From a virus: a stretch of DNA of 25,794 nucleotides. Location: positions 1 through 25,794 of IMG/VR virus record IMGVR_UViG_3300026257_000022; one strand, written 5' to 3'. Below are positions 16,564 to 25,500 of the stretch, piece after piece. The notes beneath the pieces were generated by a model, which made no database searches, had not been told where the DNA came from, and saw only the letters and a program-made list of their open reading frames with translations. The first letter of the stretch is position 1. Every line of letters begins with the position of its first letter. A program made the translations under genes and the position numbers.

Positions 16564-16747
16564 AGAAAGCGTCTACGAACAAGTATTTCAATTAGGCTAT
16601 CACAGCCAAGGTTTTCATAATTTTACTGAGTTATATGATATGCCCATAGGTATGCGTGAATGGTACTATAGGCGATTAGTGAAGGCTAAAAAAGAAGAAA
16701 ATAACGCTGTAAAGAAAGCAAATTCTAAATATAAACGACCTAAATAA
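16529..16747 (+). CDS. Frameshifted C-terminal extension of the gp26-like protein
   Basis: The +1 frame is open from the stop at 16526-16528 to the TAA at 16745-16747 and has no ATG, GTG or TTG until the middle of the segment, so it cannot start by itself at its beginning. From 16544 it encodes about 67 residues: GLTPQYRESVYEQVFQL, then GFHNF, DMPIGMREWYY and a Lys-rich tail. This looks like real protein (amphipathic helices, MP..R.WY motif). Joined to residues 1-238 of the upstream product, it gives about 306 residues. It covers most of the 212 bp between the frame-0 stop and the methyltransferase gene. A one-base error in the T run would give the same picture. Confidence 0.7.
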   Translation, partial: PFDFFGLTPQYRESVYEQVFQLGYHSQGFHNFTELYDMPIGMREWYYRRLVKAKKEENNAVKKANSKYKRPK

Positions 16748-16762
16748 TATTTATTATAAATA
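16748..16762. promoter_or_regulatory. Palindromic TATTTAT-T-ATAAATA element
   Basis: A perfect 7-bp inverted repeat around one T. It contains the recurring TATTTAT form and, at 16755-16762, an exact T4 late-promoter TATAAATA in the forward direction. It is only 13 bp from the methyltransferase ATG, which leaves little room for a leader carrying the GGAG at 16767. Confidence 0.4.
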
Positions 16763-16775
16763 GCCCGGAGTAATA

Positions 16776-17378
16776 ATGAGTGACATTGTTGAAAATTTTA
16801 AGTATCTATCACAATCGTTAGAATTTGAAGATGACAGAATTAAATACGATAGGGGTGATGGTGTAATAGTCAATGTTATGATGACTTGGGAAAACCCTAT
16901 TATGTCTGCATCTGCAGAATATGTATGTCAAAATGGCGGTGATATAATAGAGTTTGGTTTCGGTATGGGAATCGCATCAAATTACATACAATCACAGAGT
17001 ATAAATTCACATACTATTTGTGAGATACATCCACAAGTAATAGAAAAGGCAGAGGCGTGGGCTGAAGGCAAGTCAAATGTAACTTTAATTACAGGTAGTT
17101 GGGTTACTAACAAAGATGAATTAGGTACATATGATGGTATATTTTATGATGCTGATTATACAAGTGATTTGTTACATTTTAGTGGTTCTGTAACGTCTTT
17201 GAGTAAGTCCGGCACTCTTCTTACTTTCTTTAATCCGGCATCATCAAGTTACAATTATTTACAAATACCTGTGGACGGTTATGACGAAGTTTCTGTAGAT
17301 GCTTCATCAGTAGACCCGCCACCTGATTATTGGAATACATCACAGAAAATATATTATATGCCTAAAAGAGAATTTTAA
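16776..17378 (+). CDS. Class I SAM methyltransferase, GAMT/RMT2-like
   Basis: This 200-residue protein carries the pattern of guanidinoacetate methyltransferase and arginine N-methyltransferase 2: VMMTWENPIM at about 35-44, then the SAM-binding glycine loop EFGFG with G61-F-G-M-G65, an acidic residue after the next strand (CEIHPQV), and YDGIFYDAD. It probably methylates a guanidino or amine group, perhaps on a phage or host protein. The acceptor is unknown. ATG 16776 follows CGGAG. It sits between the gp26-like gene and the tape measure, where other phages usually have no enzyme, so it looks like an inserted accessory gene. Confidence 0.75.
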   Translation: MSDIVENFKYLSQSLEFEDDRIKYDRGDGVIVNVMMTWENPIMSASAEYVCQNGGDIIEFGFGMGIASNYIQSQSINSHTICEIHPQVIEKAEAWAEGKSNVTLITGSWVTNKDELGTYDGIFYDADYTSDLLHFSGSVTSLSKSGTLLTFFNPASSSYNYLQIPVDGYDEVSVDASSVDPPPDYWNTSQKIYYMPKREF

Positions 17379-17388
17379 GGTTGTGTGA

Positions 17389-17400
17389 TATTTATATAAG
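17389..17400 (+). promoter_or_regulatory. TATTTATATAAG motif, putative promoter
   Basis: A variant of the recurring element in the 42-bp gap after the methyltransferase gene, 20 bp before the next ATG. It could restore independent expression of the tape-measure operon downstream of an inserted gene. Confidence 0.4.
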
Positions 17401-17420
17401 AATCGAATCGGAGAATCTCT

Positions 17421-17603
17421 ATGAAAAATCAAATTAAAGAAGGTCTTATTGACAAGATTATGACTATGATAGCAAAAGGTCGTATAGATTCTAAAGTTAA
17501 AAAAATGATGAAAGACGACCCTGAATTTGCTAAACGCATAAAAAAAGCAAGAGACAATCAAAAACAAGCAGAAAAATCTTTACAGGCATTTCTTGACTCA
17601 TAA
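17421..17603 (+). CDS. 60-residue basic helical protein of unknown function
   Basis: A short Lys-rich helical protein (19-ish basic residues by eye) with the pattern KKMMKDDPEFAKRIKKA. ATG 17421 follows CGGAGA, and its stop overlaps the tape-measure start (TAATG at 17601-17605), so the two are coupled. The position directly before the tape measure suggests a tail-assembly role, which is inference. I recognise no family. Confidence 0.7.
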   Translation: MKNQIKEGLIDKIMTMIAKGRIDSKVKKMMKDDPEFAKRIKKARDNQKQAEKSLQAFLDS

Positions 17604-19546
17604 TGACACTTAAAGAAATAAAAGAACTTAAAAAAGAGCTAAAGGAAGTAAAGGACCTTCAAGCCGATATTACTAAAAATACAGCCCGTCGTAACAAGGA
17701 AGGCAAGTTAGGAGTTCAAGCCCAAAAAGAACTTAATGGGCTCAAAGAACGAGAAAAAAAACTTGCAGAAGATATAGCTGACGCGGAAGGTCCTCACGGT
17801 AGAGTTGCAAACATTAAAAAGACTATTTCTTTAACAAAGTCTTTTAATAAGATAGCAACTAATTCACAAAAAATATTATTAAAATCATTTGGTATTCAAA
17901 CAAATGAGTCTGAACTCTTAAAAACTATTCAAAAAGAAAAAACAAAAGGAAATAAAGCAGACCAAAATAAAATAAAAGCTTTAAACGCTGCGGCTGAATT
18001 AGAACAAGAATTTCTCAATGACTTAAAAGAAGGTAATTTTGTTGTAGAAGAAGCAGAATCTAAACTACAAGCATTGAAAGAAGAGTTCGAAGATATGGGT
18101 GATTCTTTTGCAACAGCTGTAGATGATTCTTTTAAAAATTTTCCTAAAATACAAAAAGATGCTGATAAAATTTCAAATGCATTAGAAACTGAAATACCAT
18201 TTCTTGACCAACTTGAGCAAATGAAAAAGAAAGCAAAAGATTTCGGAAATATGTTATTAAATCCGACGACCGCCGCATTAGCAGTAGTAGGGTTCATAGT
18301 CAAGAAAATGGTAGACTTTGCTAAGAAAGCAAAAGAGGTTAGACAAGATTTAGGTATCGTAGCAACTGATTCTGTTGTTTTATCAGCACAGATGTCTGCG
18401 GCGGGAGCGAGTGTAGCCGCACTTTCAGGTGATTCTCAAAAAGCACAAGATTCAATAAAAGCATTAGCAAATAGTATGAGTAGAATGCCTAATCTAAGTT
18501 TACAAACTTCGAGACAATTTGGTGCTATAGTAGCATTATCAGGTGCGACAGCAGAAGAGATGGCAACTATATTAGAGTTACAAACTCTGACTACAGCAGG
18601 TTCATCTGAAAAAGCAGTTCAAGATATAAAATCAGTAGAAGCGTTAGCAGAACAAGCAGGAGTATTAAAGAGTAAAGTATTTGGTGATGTAGCGGATGCG
18701 GCAAAAACTCAAGCATTCTTCTTTGGTAAGAGCGCAAAAGAGATTGCTAAAGCGGCGATTGATATGAGAAAACTCGGTATTAGTGCGAGTGCCTTAAATA
18801 ATGTAGCAGAATCAATTTTAGATTTAGAAACATCAATAGGAAAAGAATTTGAATTACAAACTTTATTTGGTAAAACTATAAATTTAAACAAAGCAAGACA
18901 AGCCGCATTTGAAAGAGATGGAGTTAAACTGAGTCAAGAATTAAGAAGGCAACTCGGAGGTCAATTTGATTTAAGTAAAGCAAATTATGCACAAGTTAAA
19001 TCATTGACAGAAGCATTTGGTTTAACACAAGAAGAACTACAAAAAGTTATACAAGGTCAAGATATTTTTAATTCTAAAGCTGAGGTAGGTAATACATTTT
19101 TTGAGACAATGAAAAAATCTGCAGTAGGTATAGGAATTGCGGTTGGTAGTCTTATTGGATTATTAATTGGGTTAAAAGCAGTAGCTACAGAAGGTATGAC
19201 CCTACCAGGTGATATAGCAAAAGTAGCAACGGCAACAGCAATTGGTGCAGGTTTAGGGTTTGGAGTAGGAAAAGCAGTTGAGCAATATAGTGTTGAAGAT
19301 AGTACTTTCAATAAAAAAGCAGTAGGTTCACTCACACCACCTGTATCAGTATCATCAAATGATGAGTGGTTTGTTTCTAAAGGTGAACAAGGTAGAATTG
19401 ATTTAGACTCAGCACGTAGAAGAGCTGCAGAACAAAAACAACTTGAAGCAACAGAAAGAGCAGAAAAAATAACAAAAGTTAAATTTGATGCTATGATATT
19501 AGCAGTTAACGATTTAGGTAGTAAACTTGTACGGGAGTTAGCTTAA
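17603..19546 (+). CDS. Tail tape-measure protein
   Basis: This 647-residue protein has a long helical, charged N-terminal part (coiled coil about 1-215, rich in Lys, Glu and Leu) and a hydrophobic segment at about 222-236 (TTAALAVVGFIV). A middle of Ala-rich helices (about 250-490) follows, then two close hydrophobic stretches at about 508-528 and 542-556 (Gly/Ala/Ile-rich), and a polar C-terminus. This layout fits a tape-measure protein, which sets tail length and leaves the tail at infection. The size is near T4 gp29 (590). It overlaps both neighbours by one base, and the gene upstream of the inserted enzyme is an assembly-chaperone-like gene with a frameshift, as expected for this position. 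Confidence 0.8.
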   Translation: MTLKEIKELKKELKEVKDLQADITKNTARRNKEGKLGVQAQKELNGLKEREKKLAEDIADAEGPHGRVANIKKTISLTKSFNKIATNSQKILLKSFGIQTNESELLKTIQKEKTKGNKADQNKIKALNAAAELEQEFLNDLKEGNFVVEEAESKLQALKEEFEDMGDSFATAVDDSFKNFPKIQKDADKISNALETEIPFLDQLEQMKKKAKDFGNMLLNPTTAALAVVGFIVKKMVDFAKKAKEVRQDLGIVATDSVVLSAQMSAAGASVAALSGDSQKAQDSIKALANSMSRMPNLSLQTSRQFGAIVALSGATAEEMATILELQTLTTAGSSEKAVQDIKSVEALAEQAGVLKSKVFGDVADAAKTQAFFFGKSAKEIAKAAIDMRKLGISASALNNVAESILDLETSIGKEFELQTLFGKTINLNKARQAAFERDGVKLSQELRRQLGGQFDLSKANYAQVKSLTEAFGLTQEELQKVIQGQDIFNSKAEVGNTFFETMKKSAVGIGIAVGSLIGLLIGLKAVATEGMTLPGDIAKVATATAIGAGLGFGVGKAVEQYSVEDSTFNKKAVGSLTPPVSVSSNDEWFVSKGEQGRIDLDSARRRAAEQKQLEATERAEKITKVKFDAMILAVNDLGSKLVRELA

Positions 19547-22278
19547 TGGCTTTAGAAGATTTATTAGGAAGTATAGAATCATTTGATTATAATCAAGTAG
19601 GACTACCACAATCATTTGAAGCGAATAACGGTGTCGTTACAGGTCAACAAACATTTGATAGACCATTAGAAGAACCATTACCTATAAGTGAAACACTTGG
19701 TTATGGATTACGTACTTCATCACAGAATTTTATTGAAGATACATTCGCAAACGGATTTACTGCTAATATGTCTTCAACTCAATTTAATTTTATAGAAGGA
19801 AATCAGACCGCAATAGTAGATGAAGTTTCTTTTGGAGATATCACTTACGTATTCGGTGCTGAAGAGATTGTATTTCAAAATAATTTGGCTATACAAAATA
19901 GTATAGCTTTTACAGGGTTTGCAGGCGATGATGATTTTAGGAGACAATCAAGTCGAATTGCAGATTGGGTAACTACTCCAAGTAATTTTTTAGCAGAAGA
20001 CTCTACTACTGCGGCTAATACTTCACTTAATTTAGATTATGTAGAACAACATAATATTATGGTTGATGGTCTAAGTCTTTCAACCGGAAGAGTGATACAA
20101 TATCCAACAAATTATACAGATAAGCAGATGACAAATGAGGAAGGCGGATTTCATCAATTACGTCCAAATAGATTAGAACAATTTGCGGAAGATTATTTTG
20201 TAACTCAAGATAGGATTATGTTAATGTCTGACGGTGGTGATACTACTACTCTAAAACAATATTTATCAAGTAAAAAACAAAAAGGAGCTGACGAATTTAT
20301 AAGAGAATTGAGTCCTGGAAATCACCCTTTTATCATTAAAAAAATAGGTTCATCTTATGGATTACCTGATATGCCTGATTTAGGTCCGAGTGTAGCACAG
20401 AATGTTGTGGAATGGATAGGTAAAGGAATAAATCTTCTTGATAATATGGCAGGGGGATTTGTACGTGGCACACCTGATACGATTTCAGGTAGAGTGCATA
20501 GAGAATTTGATGATGCTCTTAGAAAAGGTAAATTTATAATTTCAGGAACAGGACTTCTCTTTGGATTGAAACAATTTGGTTTACAATTATTCAATAGAAC
20601 TATTGAAACTCGTATATGGAATCCTGTATCCTTATTTAGTACCGACTTTTATCATATGAAGAGACACGTTGGTGGTTTAGAATATGGTGCATTAATGAAA
20701 GACCCTAAAGAAGCTCTTAAAGACGCAGCCCCAGCATTTTTAGAACCGTTAGTAGACCCAATAATTAAAGCAGTCTTTCCAACTATAGGAGATGGTAAAT
20801 CAACGTCAAGAGCAGTTTTTCAAGTTGATTGGCATTCGAAACAAGATGCTCCAAAACTACCTATAAGCGACTCAAGTGAATTATCATTTTCACTTGATGG
20901 AGCCGCGAATTTAGCTTCGAACATTGGCGGGGCGATTGTGAACGCAGTATCCAGCGGTGTAAATAGTATGTTAGCAGATGGGAAAATAGCATTACATAAT
21001 CCTAATCATTATTTGAGAATTGGCGGTATATTAGACCCATATGCTGGACCTGAAGGCGGTACACCTATTGAAGATGTAAGTACTATTAAGAAGAAGATAA
21101 CTACTCCTGACCAGGGAGCAACAACTTTTTACGACCCGTCTGACCTTACTCCTTCCGCTAAGGAAAAATACAATAACTACTCTTTTAAAACTTATGGTCA
21201 AATCAGAGATGCTGCGGACGATAAGAACGAAAGTAGAAATAGATATGAAGTAGGGTACGAAGAGAATGTAGTAGGTAAAGCACCTACGAATCCTGTAACA
21301 CCGGGTATGATAAAATTGCCACCCGGCGGAATGACACAAGAAGTATATGATAAAAGAAAACAAGCTAAAAAGGATTACAAAGAAGACCTTAAAGCGTGGA
21401 CAGAGAGAAAGAAAAACTTTGATGGTTCACTCGGTCAAGACCTTAAGTTACAAAAAAGGTTTTATGAAAGATTTAATCCAGGTGCAGATGAAGGACCTGC
21501 GGATTATGTTAATTCATATCCATTGGTTAGAGAAGAAGGCGGTCTCGCATATGATTTTATAGATTTTTATTTTAAAACGAGACAATGGACAGGTGCTAAA
21601 AGAGATATAAGATATTTACAATTTTCAGCTATATTAAATAATATTAATGAATCTGTAACACCTGAATATAATGAACAGAGATATCTCGGTAGACCTGATA
21701 AATATTATACTTATAATGGTGTCGATAGAGATGTAACTTTAGAGTTTACTATATATCCACATAGTAAAACAGAATTACCGTATCTAATGGAAAAACTTAA
21801 TTATCTTGTTGGATTATGTTATCCACAATATAGTAGTGAAGGATTTATGATTGCGCCACAAGTCGATTTAACGGTTGGTCATATGTTTAGAGAACAACCA
21901 GGATATATTAATCAGTTAGCAATAAATGTTCAAGATAATACTACTTGGGAAACAGACCTTTTTCAATTTCCAAAACATATAACTGCTAATTTAACTTTTA
22001 GATATTTCGGAAAACACATACCACATCAATTTGGTAAACATTATGATGTTCCTTATCTTCAACCTTTTACAGGCGGAGATAAAACTAATACAGATAAGCC
22101 ACAACAAGTAGGAGCGTTAGGTTCTGAACTTACTTATAAGGCTAATGCAGATAGCACTGAGGTAGATTTGTACAAAAAGAGTATAACTCGAAGAAGACCG
22201 GTTGCAGGTATTCCTGAAGAGATAGTCAAAGAGATAGGCGAAGCGAGTGTTAAAAGAGAAATAGGGAGTGACGGATAA
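19546..22278 (+). CDS. Large baseplate / tail-tube-junction protein
   Basis: This 910-residue protein starts at ATG 19546 inside the tape-measure stop. The C-terminal 200 residues (about 660-860: DFIDFYFKTRQW, QFSAILNNINES, YLGRPDKYYTYNG, DVTLEFTIYPHS, LNYLVGLCYPQY, IAPQVDLTVGHMF) resemble a T4-like baseplate-tube initiator (gp48/gp54) type region, from memory. The first 650 residues form a large, mostly polar extension that I do not recognise. It would sit at the tube base, linking the hub to the first tube ring. It overlaps the next gene by one base (TAATG). The exact T4 equivalent is uncertain. Confidence 0.55.
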   Translation: MALEDLLGSIESFDYNQVGLPQSFEANNGVVTGQQTFDRPLEEPLPISETLGYGLRTSSQNFIEDTFANGFTANMSSTQFNFIEGNQTAIVDEVSFGDITYVFGAEEIVFQNNLAIQNSIAFTGFAGDDDFRRQSSRIADWVTTPSNFLAEDSTTAANTSLNLDYVEQHNIMVDGLSLSTGRVIQYPTNYTDKQMTNEEGGFHQLRPNRLEQFAEDYFVTQDRIMLMSDGGDTTTLKQYLSSKKQKGADEFIRELSPGNHPFIIKKIGSSYGLPDMPDLGPSVAQNVVEWIGKGINLLDNMAGGFVRGTPDTISGRVHREFDDALRKGKFIISGTGLLFGLKQFGLQLFNRTIETRIWNPVSLFSTDFYHMKRHVGGLEYGALMKDPKEALKDAAPAFLEPLVDPIIKAVFPTIGDGKSTSRAVFQVDWHSKQDAPKLPISDSSELSFSLDGAANLASNIGGAIVNAVSSGVNSMLADGKIALHNPNHYLRIGGILDPYAGPEGGTPIEDVSTIKKKITTPDQGATTFYDPSDLTPSAKEKYNNYSFKTYGQIRDAADDKNESRNRYEVGYEENVVGKAPTNPVTPGMIKLPPGGMTQEVYDKRKQAKKDYKEDLKAWTERKKNFDGSLGQDLKLQKRFYERFNPGADEGPADYVNSYPLVREEGGLAYDFIDFYFKTRQWTGAKRDIRYLQFSAILNNINESVTPEYNEQRYLGRPDKYYTYNGVDRDVTLEFTIYPHSKTELPYLMEKLNYLVGLCYPQYSSEGFMIAPQVDLTVGHMFREQPGYINQLAINVQDNTTWETDLFQFPKHITANLTFRYFGKHIPHQFGKHYDVPYLQPFTGGDKTNTDKPQQVGALGSELTYKANADSTEVDLYKKSITRRRPVAGIPEEIVKEIGEASVKREIGSDG

Positions 22279-22571
22279 TGCGTTATAAACACACACCCGT
22301 GAAACGAGCACCTACAGGAGACCGAGTATATGGTACAACGTTTTATCCTAAAATACCAATAAAGGATACGGATGTTTTTAAATATTTTCCTCGAGGTACA
22401 CGATTTGATAAAATAGCGTATGATTTCTATGGTGACCAATCTTTATGGTGGATTATCACTTTAGCTAATGGAATCACTAATGCTGATGTTCAAGTAGACC
22501 CGTTAGAAGAATATAGAGTTCCTAAAGAAATTGAGTCAATATTATCTGATTTTAAACAAATAAACGAATAG
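22278..22571 (+). CDS. 53: Baseplate wedge protein, gp53-like (LysM-like fold)
   Basis: This 97-residue protein has the core motif FDKIAYDFYGDQSLWWIITLANG, split at about residues 43-65, which is typical of gp53/LysM-like baseplate proteins. The C-terminus VDPLEEYRVP also fits. T4 gp53 is about twice as long, so this is a minimal version. ATG 22278 overlaps the upstream stop. It lies between two large baseplate proteins. Confidence 0.82.
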   Translation: MRYKHTPVKRAPTGDRVYGTTFYPKIPIKDTDVFKYFPRGTRFDKIAYDFYGDQSLWWIITLANGITNADVQVDPLEEYRVPKEIESILSDFKQINE

Positions 22572-22575
22572 TGTT

Positions 22576-25500
22576 ATGTTAGGCGAACCATTAAGTTTAA
22601 GTGTAAGACACGAACTTGAAAGACGTAAGAAAGCGTTGAGTAGAGATTCAATTATCCCCGATATAAAGGGCGATACTTTAAATTATTCCTTTGCTGAAAT
22701 GATGACAAAGACAACTTATGTTCGTCTTATATCGCCTTTATACGGTACTGAAATTGCAGGTACTTTATTAAAAAATTCTGACCCATACAATAATTTTAAT
22801 CAAAAACATTGGTTAGATTGGAATGAATCCAAAGGTAGTAGTCGTGGTCACGTACCGCCTCCAGGTATTTCATCTGTTAGAACTGCTTATATGGGTGAAG
22901 GTGCTACTATTAATACAATCAAAGAAGCGTCTATAGAACTAAAAGTTTATTCTAATGAACAATATAATAAAATAATTCCTGAGTTTGTTAGGATAGGTAG
23001 AATAATTTATCTTGAATTTGGATGGTCTAATCCGAGAATTGATATAATACGGGCACAAGCTGTCCCGAGAGATTTTTTAAGACGAACTTTTGATAGCCAA
23101 ACAGGTGAACATGGTGTAGAATTAGATTATGAAAAGACTCAACACTTTCCTGGTGAATTTGCTGTGAATACTAATGGCAATAGTGATATACTTGTAGGTT
23201 CAGTATCTAACTATTCTGCAAAGTTAAATGAAGCCGGCGGATATGATATTACGTTAGATTTGAAAACTTCAGGTCACGGGTTATATTACGCATCTACTAA
23301 TAAAAAGAAACATCAATCTATACCTCTATTGACAGACAATGTAGCAGCGGGTGATGAACGCGCAAATCAAACCGAAAATGCAGAACAAATAGCATCTAAT
23401 AAGTCTGAGAATGATTTTAACAATACCCTTGATGAAAGAAACGGTTTAATACTTTTATCGAAAATAAAACAAAATTTACAGGAAGTTTTCGATATCGCAG
23501 GTGCTTTTGAGTATCCGGTTCTCGTAAAAGATAAATCATCTGACAAAAATGAATATAAAAAAGAACCATTAATGATAGAACAACCATCTGTTTTTTATCT
23601 AAACGACAAAGAGCACAATGAATATATGGAGAAGTGTATAACTCATTTAGAAACCCGTGGATTTAGCGTTGAGAAAGTCTACGCTCCACCTGAGAATCCA
23701 TTGGTTGGTCGTGTAGCGATAGACGAAGAAACTATGTTATACGCTCAACAGAGAGCAATGGATAAGAGAAAACTATTAGGGTTTACTGCTATTCACATAG
23801 CGTATAGAGATTTAATTATAACTTGTATGGACACCGGAGAAACGACAAAGATAGGCGAAGAGGATGGTAAAGGTCAAATTAAAGTCAATCAATGTTATAT
23901 AAATTATTATTGTAGTATAAAGTATATTGAAGATAATATTTTATCAAGATTATTCGGCACAGCAGACGCAAATTCAGAGATAATAGTATCAGGTGTGAGG
24001 TCATTACACGTAGCACAAGAAAAAGTAAATGCTGGTATGAAGTTTCCTAAGGATAATTCGACACCATTTTTAAATAGTAATTTGATGTTAACACATAAAC
24101 AATTAGTACCTTCAAGTTTTACAGATTGTTTGATAAATACAGAAGCAATGTCAGCACTTTTACAGAGAACTCATTTAGGATTTTATGGTACTAATTCCGA
24201 TGCAAAACAAACAAAAGAAATGGCAAATTATTCTAAAGCTTTAGGCAAAACGTTACAAGAAGCATTTCCGTTTGAGATAGGGTTCTCGCCAACGACAGCG
24301 GCCGCATCTATCAAAGCTAAGAAAAGAAATCCGAATCACGTTCTCGCAAAGATTAGAAATATGTATGTCAATGTGAATGTTCTACAAGAAGCTTTTTTAG
24401 GAGATAACAATTCTCCTTTTTGTGATAGAAATTTTTATCCAACTACATCACGAGATGGCTCAACCACTGAAATCGAGGCGTGGGATGAAGACCCGTGGTG
24501 GTATATATTTTTCGCAGGAGATGACAGAGTAACTTTTTACCAAGATGAATCAGTAACGTTTGATAAAATGTCTTGTGTAGGTTCTGTACGAGAAGGATTG
24601 ATAAATTTCTATAATAGAATTTCTGATAATTTTCATGGTTTTCCTAATTTTGAAGTAGGTGCTAATGTTCATTTACCGGGGTTTCTTCAGGTTTATGATT
24701 TAAGAACCACTAAAACTGACGATTATTATGAGTTTGAAGTTTATTCAAAAGATTCTCTTGTTAAGTCGTTAGAACTTAATAGTAAGATTCCTAAAAATGT
24801 AGAGTTAGCCGCTACAATAGGAGCGAGTACAAAGTTTGATTTGACTGATGCTTTAGGAGGAGTTAATTCAGGATTAAACCCTGAACTCCTTCACGATTTA
24901 GAACTATCAGCCGGAAAACAAAAAGCGTTTTTTAATCCATTACACGCCGCTTCATACGGCAGTACTGATTATATAAAAGGATTAGGAGATATAGATATAG
25001 CAACTGCAGATGTAGGAGAAAATAATGTTCTTGCTATCAACCCTAGCGATAGTCCCGGGACAATAGAAGCTACGATAAGATACGGTATTGAAAATGGTTT
25101 ATTATCACAATATGCTGAATATTCAGATAAAAAAATTGAGGAATTAACAAATGCTGTTTTTGATGGCCAAACAACTATTGAGTTTAATAACGGCGGTTCT
25201 TATACAGGACAAGCTGAAATTGAACAATATACTGATGATGCGTGGAATTATTTAAAGGTTGTAAGAGATTCTTATACTAAATCTTTTCAAGGAATCGCTC
25301 CGGGTTTCATAAAACAAAATAGACCTCCTACTGATGAAGGTAGTAAAAATTCAAGCGCGGATGTAGCAGAAGACAAAAAAGTTCGTGATAAATATCCTAA
25401 TATAAATGAAGGATTAGCACATATTTCAGATACAATGGATAAGTTGTTTCTTTTAAAAGGCCGAGGAACAGAAAAAGTCGTAGATAAAAAAGATGGAGAA

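Noticed and set aside
17929-18303. Reverse ORF of 124 residues in the tape-measure gene
   Set aside because: It is a shadow of the helical, Lys/Glu-rich coding strand and has no ribosome site or support from context.
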